Shown here: piece by piece, positions 32,792-40,647 of the stretch
Layout of the letters: the number at the start of each line of letters is the position of its first letter
Numbering within the stretch: the stretch's first letter is position 1
NCBI GenBank assembly: GCA_036374175.1
Contig: DASUUH010000125.1
Location: forward strand, 1 to 64,000
Length of the DNA: 64,000 bases
Direction: 5' to 3'
Source: JASLBX01 sp036374175
GTDB lineage: Bacteria; Actinomycetota; Actinomycetes; Jiangellales; Jiangellaceae
Made by a program: the position numbers and the translations under genes
The notes under the pieces: model-generated
What the model was told of the DNA's origin: nothing
Seen by the model: the letters and a program-made list of their open reading frames with translations, nothing else
Databases searched by the model: none

Positions 32792-33585
32792 AGGTGCTCG
32801 TGACGGGTGGCACCGGGGTACTCGGCCGGCAGTTGGTCGACCGGCTGGAGCGCCGCGCCGACGTTCGAATCCTCACCCGCAAGCCAGCCGACCGTCCGGG
32901 CCTCGTCCAAGGCGATCTCAATACCGGCGAGGGGCTCGAAGCGGCACTGGACGGCGTCGACGTGGTCGCGCACTGCGCGTCCGCCGCGGACTACCGGCGC
33001 CCCGACCGGGACGTCGAACAGACCAGCAGGCTGATCACGGCAGCCACACCGACCCGGCCCCACATTATCTACATCTCGATCGTCGGTGTCGACAAGATCC
33101 CGTTCGGCTACTACCGCGCAAAACTGGCGAGCGAACGGCTCATCGAGCAGTCCGGCCTGCCGTGGACGACATTGCGGGCCACGCAGTTCCACGACTTGGC
33201 GCTGCTGTTCCTGATCCTGTTGACCAAGGGGCCGGTGGCCATGGTTCCTCGTGGCTTCCGCGACCAGCCGGTCGACGCGGCTGAGGTGGCCGACCGGTTG
33301 GCAGAACTGGTGCTCGGCCCGCCGGCCGGGCGAGTGCCGGACATGGGCGGGCCGGAGGTCCTGGACGCCGAGACCATGGTGCGGCGATACCAGGAGTTGA
33401 CCGGCCGCCGGCGGCCACTGCTGCGCCTGCCCATGCCAGGACGTGTCGCCGCCGGCTTCCGGGCCGGGCACCACCTGCTGACCGGCGGAGTGCAGGGTAC
33501 CCGGACGTTCGACGACTACCTCAAGGCGAAGGTCGGTGCGGACGGCTCGGTGGACCTGCCGTACGAGCTGAGGGTGCGGCGCTGA
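32788..33585 (+). CDS. NAD(P)-binding NmrA/atypical SDR protein
   Basis: 265 aa from ATG 32788: 'MKVLVTGGTGVLGRQLVDRL' with TGGTGxxG dinucleotide motif, 'DVVAHCASAADY', 'IIYISIVGVDKIPFGYYRAK' in which Y-x-x-x-K is replaced by the NmrA-type 'YYRAKLASERLI', and 'LPWTTLRATQFHDL'. NmrA-like proteins bind NAD(P) and act as reductases or redox sensors. Translationally coupled to the membrane protein upstream. Confidence 0.8.
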   Translation: MKVLVTGGTGVLGRQLVDRLERRADVRILTRKPADRPGLVQGDLNTGEGLEAALDGVDVVAHCASAADYRRPDRDVEQTSRLITAATPTRPHIIYISIVGVDKIPFGYYRAKLASERLIEQSGLPWTTLRATQFHDLALLFLILLTKGPVAMVPRGFRDQPVDAAEVADRLAELVLGPPAGRVPDMGGPEVLDAETMVRRYQELTGRRRPLLRLPMPGRVAAGFRAGHHLLTGGVQGTRTFDDYLKAKVGADGSVDLPYELRVRR

Positions 33586-33636
33586 CTACTGCCCACCGGG
33601 CCCCGATTGTCAGTGCGGCACGGGACGCTGGTCCTC

Positions 33637-34612
33637 ATGCCTGTCAAGCGGTCCGTGACGCTGCTCTGCCTCGTGCAGTTCATCGATGTCATGGGCGTTA
33701 CGGTCGTCCTGACTGCACTGCCGGTCATCCTGCGCGACCTCGACCTGCCAGGTTCGGCGGCGACCCTGGTCTCGACGAGTTATGCGGTGCTTTTCGGCGG
33801 GTTCTTGATGCTGGGCGCCCGCCTGGGAGACAGATACGGTCACCGCCGAACGCTCGTGGTGTCGCTGCTGGCCTACTGCGCGGCCTCGGTATTCGCGGCG
33901 TTGTCGGTGGGATTGATCTCCCTCACCCTGGCGCGGGCGCTGCAAGGTGTGACTGCTGCGGTTTCCGTGCCTGCAGCCCTGCGCCTGTTGACCACGTTGA
34001 CCCCACCCGGCGGGCCCCGCCCCAGCTGGATGTCGCGGGCGGCTTGTTCCTGACCGGGGCCGTCATGTGCCTGGTGGTGGGCACGACCGTGTTGAGCGAG
34101 GGCGGGCCGCTTCTTGGCGCCGGTTTGGTCGCCACGAGTGCCGTCTTGGTTGTGGTGCTGGCCATGGTCGAGCGCCGGGTGCCGGAAAATATCTGCTGCC
34201 ACTGAGCCTTGCGGCGATCATGGGTTCGGTCCTTGCCGGATTCATGCAGCGGCGGCTGGTGATGAGCCGGGCCCTGGCAATCGGCCTGGCCACAATCGCG
34301 TTGGGCAACCTTGTGGTCGTTGCCGAGCAAGGGCGACCGGCCGTCCTCGTTGCGGTTACAGTGCTCGGCCTCGGGCTTGGGTTGGCATCAGTCGCAGCCA
34401 ACAGCATCGGCACCGACGTCGCCGAACACCTGCGGGCCACCGCTGCGGGAATCCTGAACACCGCGGCCCAGGTCGGCACCGCGACGGGAATCGCGGTCAT
34501 CCTCCTTATCGCTGCGTCGGCCTCCTACCCCGTGGGCTGGCTCTGCGCGGCTGTGGGCGCGCTTGCCGTCGCAGGCGTAGTCGTCCGCACTGACCGACCG
34601 ACACACAGATAG
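33637..34612 (+). pseudogene. MFS transporter, broken by deletions and frameshifts
   Basis: Three in-order MFS pieces in three frames. The N-terminal part (33637 to about 34010) has 'GARLGDRYGHRRTLVVSLLA', the MFS motif A. The middle (about 34010-34200) reads 'AVMCLVVGTTVLSEGGPLLG' in another frame and stops at 34203. The C-terminal part (about 34186-34612) reads 'KYLLPLSLAAIMGSVLAGFM' in a third frame. Together they give some 330 residues against 450-480 for DHA2-type drug exporters, so several helices are lost. The decay pattern suggests a recently non-functional efflux gene. Confidence 0.8.
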
Positions 34613-34629
34613 GGTGATGCCGAACTCCG

Positions 34630-35850
34630 CTACGTGGCGCGCACCTGCACGATTCGCCCGATGTCGGCGAGCGCGTCGGTGAGGGTGTCGAAGTCCGGGT
34701 GACGCGCTCGCAGCCAGGCGTTGGCGTGGAAGCCGGCCTCAACCGGCTGGGTCGGCGTGCCGGGCGGCGGAAAGTGCCGTGCCATGATCAGCTCGCCGTA
34801 CCGGTGTTCCATCTCGTCGAGGCCGTCGTAGCCGGCGATGACACCGTCCCGATCCGGCCGGAGCGCCAGCAGGCCGGCCGAATAACTCCGCGTCGGCCGG
34901 TACGACGGCTCGCCCTGGACCAGGGCGTACGCCCACTCGTAGTACAGGTCCATCTCGTTGGCCTCGTTGAGCAGGTCCCATTGCCCGACACCCGGCACCC
35001 GAGCGCCGATCTCGGAGAACTTCAGCCCTTTCGGACCGAAGAACCACTCCATGTGGGTTGGCGACGTGTCCAGCCCGAGCACCTCCACGACCCGCTGCGA
35101 CATGGCTCTGACCTCGTCGTACTGCGGCTCGTCCAGCTTGTTCGTGGTAACGATCGCTGGCGAGATCCAGCGGGTCCGCATCGCCTCCAGGACGTTCGGG
35201 AAGTAGTGCGACACGAACTCGTGCACTACCTCGCCGCCGATGGTGAGCGTGTCGACGAAACCCTCGTGGCCCTCGATGAACTCCTCGATGGCGATCGACC
35301 GGCCGGCTGCCACTCCGGTCGCTTTGATGGCGAACTCGAGGTCGCGCACGTCGCCGACGCGGTGCGTGCCGGCGGCCCCGGCACCGTCCCGCGGCTTCAT
35401 GATGACCGGCAGCCCCACAGCATCGACGAACTGGTGCACCTCGGCTGGGCTGCTCACCGCGACCGACTGCGCGCACGGGATGCCGGCGTCGCGCAAGGCC
35501 TGCTTCATGCTGGGTTTGTCGCGGCACAGCCAGGCCGCGTGGGCGGACGTCCCCGGAATGCCGCACCGCTCCCGAACTCGCGCCGCGGGCAGCACGTGCG
35601 CCTCGATCGTCGCCTCCAGGCGGTCCACCCACCGGTGTGCCTGGGCTTCGCGCACCGCCCACTCCAGGGCGCCCTCGTCGGTGACCGAAGGCACCTGCCA
35701 GTGCCAGTCGACCCAGCTGCGCAGCTCAGGATCGTACGAGTCCAGCGGGCGCTCGCTGACGACCATCACATATGCACCGGCGGTGCGCAGGGCACGGGCG
35801 AAGTTGCGCTGATACGGCGGGAAGGCGGGCTCGACGAACACGATGTTCAT
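34630..35850 (-). CDS. ATP-grasp ligase (carboxylate-amine/thiol ligase), first of two
   Basis: 406-aa ATP-grasp enzyme. N-terminal Rossmann-like domain 'MNIVFVEPAFPPYQRNFARA'; central 'CRDKPSMKQALRDAGIPCAQ', 'GLPVIMKPRDGAGAAGTHRV' (ATP-binding Lys and glycine loop), 'IEEFIEGHEGFVDTLTIGGE' and the metal-binding end 'EWFFGPKGLKFSEIGARVPG'. It activates a carboxylate as acyl-phosphate and joins it to an amine. It resembles biotin-carboxylase-like ATP-grasp proteins in peptide clusters more than PurD/CarB. It stands 12 bases after the esterase gene on the same strand, so both are one operon. Confidence 0.8.
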   Translation of the reverse strand: MNIVFVEPAFPPYQRNFARALRTAGAYVMVVSERPLDSYDPELRSWVDWHWQVPSVTDEGALEWAVREAQAHRWVDRLEATIEAHVLPAARVRERCGIPGTSAHAAWLCRDKPSMKQALRDAGIPCAQSVAVSSPAEVHQFVDAVGLPVIMKPRDGAGAAGTHRVGDVRDLEFAIKATGVAAGRSIAIEEFIEGHEGFVDTLTIGGEVVHEFVSHYFPNVLEAMRTRWISPAIVTTNKLDEPQYDEVRAMSQRVVEVLGLDTSPTHMEWFFGPKGLKFSEIGARVPGVGQWDLLNEANEMDLYYEWAYALVQGEPSYRPTRSYSAGLLALRPDRDGVIAGYDGLDEMEHRYGELIMARHFPPPGTPTQPVEAGFHANAWLRARHPDFDTLTDALADIGRIVQVRAT

Positions 35851-35862
35851 GTCCGCCTCCGA

Positions 35863-36945
35863 TCACTGGCCGGCTGGCACGTCCGTTGATTCGTTCTTAC
35901 CCCACAGCCGGGCCAGCAACTCGGTCAAGTGTGGATCAAACGCGTCGCGCCATGCCGTGTAGTTGTGTCCGTCGGGCATCTCGTGCAGCTGCACGTCATA
36001 ACCTCGCGCCGCCAGGGTCTCAGCCATGTGACGTACGTTCTGGCGATTGCGCTCGACGACCCCGACGGTCAACACTGCCGGCACGGGTTCGGCGAGCAGC
36101 GCGGCGGCATGCACGTCCGCGACGAACGGCGGAATTGCACGCAAGCTCTCCTCGCGGCCCTCCGGCAAATCTGTGAAGAAGCTGCCGGACTGTAGAAACA
36201 ATCCCGCAAACACACCGGGATGACTCAGATGCGCATGAAGTGCGGCGAGCGCACCCAGACTGGCGCCGGTCAGGGCCGGGCGGCCGGTGACGGCAACGGC
36301 ACTGCTGATCGCCGGGAGCACCTGGTCGATGAGCGCACCGGCATAAGCCGGGTTGGCCGAGTACCACTCGATGCGCTCGACAGGATGCAGCAAAGCCATC
36401 CGGAACGGTTGTACCCAACCACGGTTGACGGCCGCCGCCGCCCAGGTCGTGATGCTGGAGAAAGTGTTGAACTCGACGCCGTCGTGCACGACCAACAACG
36501 GAAGCGGAGCCCCTGGTTCGGCGCCGGACGGCTGCCACAGCCGGACCGGCACGGTCGTCCCCAGCCGCTCGCTTTCGACCGGCAGTGCCACCTGCTCGGC
36601 CAAGCCCGCCGGCTCGTCCAGCCACCGCGGCGCCTGATACCCGGGAAACTCCAGAACGCTCTTGTGACCGAAGACGCCGTCGACGGTCCCGTCGTTGTCC
36701 GGGTCAAGCTCCCGCGCGGTTGAGCCGTCCACACGGGTGATGTCGAACGCGTACTCCATGCGGTGCACGGCAGGCCGGTCGAGCCACAACTCGAAGCCGC
36801 CGTCGTGCCTGGCCATATCCAGCAGTCGGTGTTCGCCGAGCACCTCTTGGTACAGGCGCGCCGAAGAGACCTGGCCGGAGGGGTCCGCCAGCCAGAACCT
36901 GACGCTGGTGTCCGTTATGACCGGACCTGTCTTCGTTGTACTCAT
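35863..36945 (-). CDS. Esterase family protein (alpha/beta hydrolase) with N-terminal extension
   Basis: 360 aa from ATG 36945. The first ~130 residues resemble an Ig/CBM48-like segment ('TDTSVRFWLADPSGQVSSAR', 'FELWLDRPAVHRMEYAFDIT') as in enterochelin esterases, followed by an esterase_D-type domain: 'PLPLLVVHDGVEFNTFSSIT', nucleophile Ser in 'ALTGASLGALAALHAHLSHP' and catalytic His in 'LHEMPDGHNYTAWRDAF'. It may hydrolyse or acyl-transfer an ester or amide product of the ligases. Operon with the ATP-grasp gene; divergent to a second esterase. Confidence 0.8.
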   Translation of the reverse strand: MSTTKTGPVITDTSVRFWLADPSGQVSSARLYQEVLGEHRLLDMARHDGGFELWLDRPAVHRMEYAFDITRVDGSTARELDPDNDGTVDGVFGHKSVLEFPGYQAPRWLDEPAGLAEQVALPVESERLGTTVPVRLWQPSGAEPGAPLPLLVVHDGVEFNTFSSITTWAAAAVNRGWVQPFRMALLHPVERIEWYSANPAYAGALIDQVLPAISSAVAVTGRPALTGASLGALAALHAHLSHPGVFAGLFLQSGSFFTDLPEGREESLRAIPPFVADVHAAALLAEPVPAVLTVGVVERNRQNVRHMAETLAARGYDVQLHEMPDGHNYTAWRDAFDPHLTELLARLWGKNESTDVPAGQ

Positions 36946-36994
36946 GGGAAGATTGAGTGTACGTGTCCCCGATTGGGCGCAGAGGTGCGATGCG

Positions 36995-37729
36995 GTGAAG
37001 GCAGCCGAGCGCTGGTACTCCGATCGCCTGCAGCACGGGATCACGCTCGTGCGCTGGGGTGTGACCGGCACTCCCGTCCTGCTGTTCCCCACGGCCGGTG
37101 GCGACGCCGAGGAGGTCGAGCGGCATCACCTCGTCGGCGCCTGCGGTGAACTCCTCGCCGCGGGCCGGATCAAGATCTACTCGTGCGACGGCGTGGCCGG
37201 CCAGGCGATGATGGCGCACGAGGGCAGCCCCCAGCACCGGATGTGGCTGCTGAACCAGTTCCAGCAGTGCGCCCGGCATGAGATCGTCCCGGCCATCTAC
37301 GCCGACTCGGGAGGCACGCAACTCCCGATCATCGCCGCCGGCGCGTCGATCGGAGCGTTCAACGCGCTTGCTGTCCTGTGCCGGTTCCCCGACGTGTTCG
37401 CTCACGCGATCTGCATGAGCGGAACGTACGACCTCCAACCGCTGTACGAGGGTCAGTTCAGCGACGATCTGTACTACTCGTCACCGCTGCACTTCCTGCC
37501 CGGGCTGGACGGCGGGCACCTGGATCGGCTCCGGCGGAGGTTTGCCGTGCTCGCATCCGGCGAAGGTGAATGGGAGAAGATCGGAGAGACGTGGCGGGTC
37601 GCCCACGTGCTCGGCACGTCGGGAGTGCCCAACCGCGTCGATCCGTGGGGGCCGGAGTTCCGGCACGACTGGCCCACCTGGTGGCGCATGCTGCCGCAGT
37701 ACCTCGCTGAACTAACTGGAACTCAATAG
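36995..37729 (+). CDS. Second esterase (alpha/beta hydrolase), PHB-depolymerase/esterase-D-like
   Basis: 244 aa from GTG 36995 preceded by AGAGG. Fold elements: 'GITLVRWGVTGTPVLLFPTA', nucleophile Ser in 'IIAAGASIGAFNALAVLCRF', 'MSGTYDLQPLYEGQFSDDLY' and a final 'PEFRHDWPTWWRMLPQYLAE' with the probable catalytic His. It lacks the N-terminal extension of the divergent esterase. A longer start at ATG 36944 would overlap the opposite start codon and is less likely. It precedes the GCS2-type ligase by about 70 bases on the same strand. Confidence 0.75.
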   Translation: MKAAERWYSDRLQHGITLVRWGVTGTPVLLFPTAGGDAEEVERHHLVGACGELLAAGRIKIYSCDGVAGQAMMAHEGSPQHRMWLLNQFQQCARHEIVPAIYADSGGTQLPIIAAGASIGAFNALAVLCRFPDVFAHAICMSGTYDLQPLYEGQFSDDLYYSSPLHFLPGLDGGHLDRLRRRFAVLASGEGEWEKIGETWRVAHVLGTSGVPNRVDPWGPEFRHDWPTWWRMLPQYLAELTGTQ

Positions 37730-37798
37730 GCCGACACGGACGTCCTTTCGTCGCGATTGGAAGTACGGTGTGGTCAAGGCACCGACGGAGGTGGCCAG

Positions 37799-39277
37799 AT
37801 GGGACGTGAGGTCGCTTCGCGGGAGTTCACGCGCGAGGACCGGCGCGTGTATCGCGAGAAGGTCCGCAGTTGCCTCGACGCGTTCGCCAGGATGCTGCGG
37901 GACGCGCACTTCGACTTCGAACGCCCGCATACCGGGCTGGAGATCGAGCTCAACCTCGTGGACAACGAGTACCGGCCGGCGCTTGCCAATACCACCGTGC
38001 TGGAGTCCATCGCCAACCCGGAATTCCAGACCGAACTCGGCCAGTTCAACATCGAGATCAACGTCGCCCCGCGGCAACTCCTTGACCAGGGCCTTACCGC
38101 CTTCGAAGATTCGGTGCGGTCCAGCCTCAACACCGCAGAGGCGCGGGCCGCGCGTGCCGGAGCGCACATGGTCATGGTGGGCATCCTCCCCACGCTCACC
38201 GAAAAAGACGTGACCGCCGATGCGATCACCGCCAGCCCCAGGTACGCGCTGCTCAACGAGCAGATCTTTGCCGCGCGCGGGGAGGACCTGAATATCGAGA
38301 TAGCGGGCAGGGAGCGGCTGTCGACATTGGCCGACTCGATCGCGCCGGAAGCTGCGTGCACGAGTGTGCAGTTCCACGTCCAGGTGGGGCCCGACGAGTT
38401 CGCACCCTATTGGAATGCGACACAGGTGATCAGCGGCATCCAGTTGGCGTTGGGGGCCAACTCGCCGTACCTGTTCGGCAAGGAACTCTGGCGCGAGACC
38501 CGCGTGCCATTGTTCGAACAGGCGACCGATCCGCGGCCGGTCGAGCTGAAGGAACAGGGCATGCGACCCCGGGTCTGGTTCGGCGAACGGTGGATCACCT
38601 CGGTATTCGACTTGTTCGAAGAGAACGTCAGGTACTTCCCGTCGCTGCTGCCGATCTGTTCAGACGAGGATCCCTTCGAGGTGCTCGACGGCGGCGGAAT
38701 TCCGAACCTGGACGAGCTGACGCTGCACAACGGCACGATCTACCGCTGGAATCGGCCGATCTACGCCGTTGTCGACGGCAAGCCACACCTGCGAGTGGAG
38801 AATCGCGCGCTGCCGGCGGGCCCCACGGTGGTCGATGTGCTCGCGAACGGGGCGTTCTTCTTCGGGCTCGTGCGCACCCTCGTCGACGCCGAGCGGCCGG
38901 TCTGGACTCAGATGTCGTTCTCCGCAACGGAGGAGAACTTCCACGCCGGGGCGGAGGACGGCATCGACGCGACGGTCTACTGGCCGGGCGTGGGCAACGT
39001 GCGGGCCACCGAGTTGGTGCTGCGCAGACTGCTGCCCTTGGCGTACGAGGGACTCGACCGCTGGGGGGTCGATCCCGGCGAGCGCGACCGGCTACTCGGC
39101 ATCATCGAGCAGCGTTGCGTGACCGAACGCACCGGATCGACGTGGCAAGTCGAAACCGTGCGCCAGCTCGAATCGTCCGGCCTCGACAGGCAGGAGGCGC
39201 TGCGTGAGATGGTGCGCCTCTACTGCAAACACATGCACACCAACGAACCCGTCCACAGCTGGCCGGTGGGCGACTGA
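37799..39277 (+). CDS. GCS2-type glutamate-cysteine-ligase-like amidoligase
   Basis: 492-aa enzyme of the glutamine-synthetase-fold GCS2 superfamily. Active-site pattern: 'HTGLEIELNLVDNEYRPALA', 'FQTELGQFNIEINVAPRQL' (metal-binding Glu residues), 'ACTSVQFHVQVGPDEFAPYW' and 'HLRVENRALPAGPTVVDVLA'. Members join the gamma-carboxylate of Glu (or another acid) to an amine using ATP; some make gamma-glutamylcysteine, others uncharacterised amides. Actinobacteria use mycothiol, not glutathione, so a role in classic glutathione synthesis is unlikely. ATG 37799 starts the conserved frame. It converges on a second ATP-grasp gene. Confidence 0.8.
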   Translation: MGREVASREFTREDRRVYREKVRSCLDAFARMLRDAHFDFERPHTGLEIELNLVDNEYRPALANTTVLESIANPEFQTELGQFNIEINVAPRQLLDQGLTAFEDSVRSSLNTAEARAARAGAHMVMVGILPTLTEKDVTADAITASPRYALLNEQIFAARGEDLNIEIAGRERLSTLADSIAPEAACTSVQFHVQVGPDEFAPYWNATQVISGIQLALGANSPYLFGKELWRETRVPLFEQATDPRPVELKEQGMRPRVWFGERWITSVFDLFEENVRYFPSLLPICSDEDPFEVLDGGGIPNLDELTLHNGTIYRWNRPIYAVVDGKPHLRVENRALPAGPTVVDVLANGAFFFGLVRTLVDAERPVWTQMSFSATEENFHAGAEDGIDATVYWPGVGNVRATELVLRRLLPLAYEGLDRWGVDPGERDRLLGIIEQRCVTERTGSTWQVETVRQLESSGLDRQEALREMVRLYCKHMHTNEPVHSWPVGD

Positions 39278-39288
39278 CCGCCGTCCGC

Positions 39289-40533
39289 TCAGGCCGGACG
39301 TGCCGCAGCGGCGTCGCGCCGCCACAGATCCAGCAGCCCCTGGAAGTGGGCGATGAACTTGTCGTGCTCGTGCGCCGGATAGATAGCCCGGACGGTGTCG
39401 ACCAGCAACTGATCGAATTCGGCGCTGTTCACCCAGTCGTACACGACCTCGTCGAGGTGCCCGAGCCGGCTCGTGCAAAAGTCCCAGTACCGGTCTGTAT
39501 CAAAGGCCTCGTCGGCGATCCGCCGGTAGGCGGCCAGCTTCTCGTGGTAGCCGAGGTCGTCTCGATCGGCGATCTCGAAGTAGCGCCGGGTCTGCAAGTC
39601 GATGATCGGGCGTCGGCCGGTCACCGTGCAGAACACCGACCACCGCACGAGTGCTGTCATCGCCCACGGGAAGTAGTAATGCAGCGACGTGATGGCGACG
39701 TCCGGGCAGGCGTTCGCGTAGTCGATCGGGTACACCTCGCCGTCGCGGACCAGCGACTCGCAGGAGTTGAACTCCCAGCGGAAGAACGCGTTGATCAGCC
39801 GCGAGATGCTGACCACCTCGTCGCCGACGTCAGGCGTGAGGAACTCGTGGTCGACGGCGTACCTGTCGTGCATCGGCAACTCGGGCCGGAACTTCATCAC
39901 CATCGTCTCCGGGCCGATCGACAACGACCGGGCGAATGCGTCGTAACCCTCGATGGACTGCTGAAGGTGCATCAGCCGCTGCCCGGACGCGTCATAGGCG
40001 CGGTGCAGATCAGTACTGTTCTTGATCCGGGTGACACCCACCCAGGCGCCGCCGTCGTACGGCTTCATGAACAGCGGGTATCCGAGCCGCTCGGCGATCG
40101 CGTCGAGGTCGAACGGCACGTTGTACTTGCCCGCTGTGTAGGCCCACTTGGCGTGGTCCGGAGGGTTCTTGAACGGCACCAGCACGGTGTCCGGCACCTT
40201 TAGGCCGAGCCGCATCATCGCGCAGTACGCCGCGTGCTTTTCCATCGCCTGGAACGTGAACGGACTGTTCAACAGGTACACGTCGTCCATCAACGCGACC
40301 TTCTTGAGCCACTCGCGCGGGTGGTAGTACCAGTACGCCAGCCGGTCGATCACCAGGTCGTAGCGTGGTTTGTACCGCAGGTCGAACGGCTCGATGGTGA
40401 TCCGCTCGACGTCGAACGAGTGCTTGTTTCCCGACCCGTCCACCACCGGCCCGAGCTTGCGAATGATCGATTCGAACGCCACCGGCCAGTCTTCCTCGGT
40501 GCCGAGCAGCAGGCCGATCAGGTGATTCGTCAT
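39289..40533 (-). CDS. ATP-grasp ligase, second type (RimK-like region)
   Basis: 414-aa ATP-grasp protein unlike the one at 34.6-35.8 kb. It begins 'MTNHLIGLLLGTEEDWPVAF'; 'YDLVIDRLAYWYYHPREWLK' and 'LLNSPFTFQAMEKHAAYCAM' precede the ATP-binding 'GYPLFMKPYDGGAWVGVTRI', and 'FNSCESLVRDGEVYPIDYAN' carries the metal-binding acidic/Asn residues. The C-terminal 110 residues form a helical extension ('YRRIADEAFDTDRYWDFCTS'). It would add a further amino acid or amine to the product of the neighbouring ligases. Converges with the GCS2 gene, 11 bases apart. Confidence 0.8.
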   Translation of the reverse strand: MTNHLIGLLLGTEEDWPVAFESIIRKLGPVVDGSGNKHSFDVERITIEPFDLRYKPRYDLVIDRLAYWYYHPREWLKKVALMDDVYLLNSPFTFQAMEKHAAYCAMMRLGLKVPDTVLVPFKNPPDHAKWAYTAGKYNVPFDLDAIAERLGYPLFMKPYDGGAWVGVTRIKNSTDLHRAYDASGQRLMHLQQSIEGYDAFARSLSIGPETMVMKFRPELPMHDRYAVDHEFLTPDVGDEVVSISRLINAFFRWEFNSCESLVRDGEVYPIDYANACPDVAITSLHYYFPWAMTALVRWSVFCTVTGRRPIIDLQTRRYFEIADRDDLGYHEKLAAYRRIADEAFDTDRYWDFCTSRLGHLDEVVYDWVNSAEFDQLLVDTVRAIYPAHEHDKFIAHFQGLLDLWRRDAAAARPA

Positions 40534-40647
40534 GGCGTATCTCGCTGTCTGCAGGGTTCGCTATCGGTGATCCTTGCAGCCGATTCCGGTGTGCTCAATC
40601 ACCTGCAACCGGTGAAGTCCGCGGCACGCTGCGCGTAAGCTCTCGCC

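Noticed and set aside
36695..36994. Longer N-terminus for the second esterase
   Set aside because: It would be antisense to the first esterase; the fold starts after GTG 36995.
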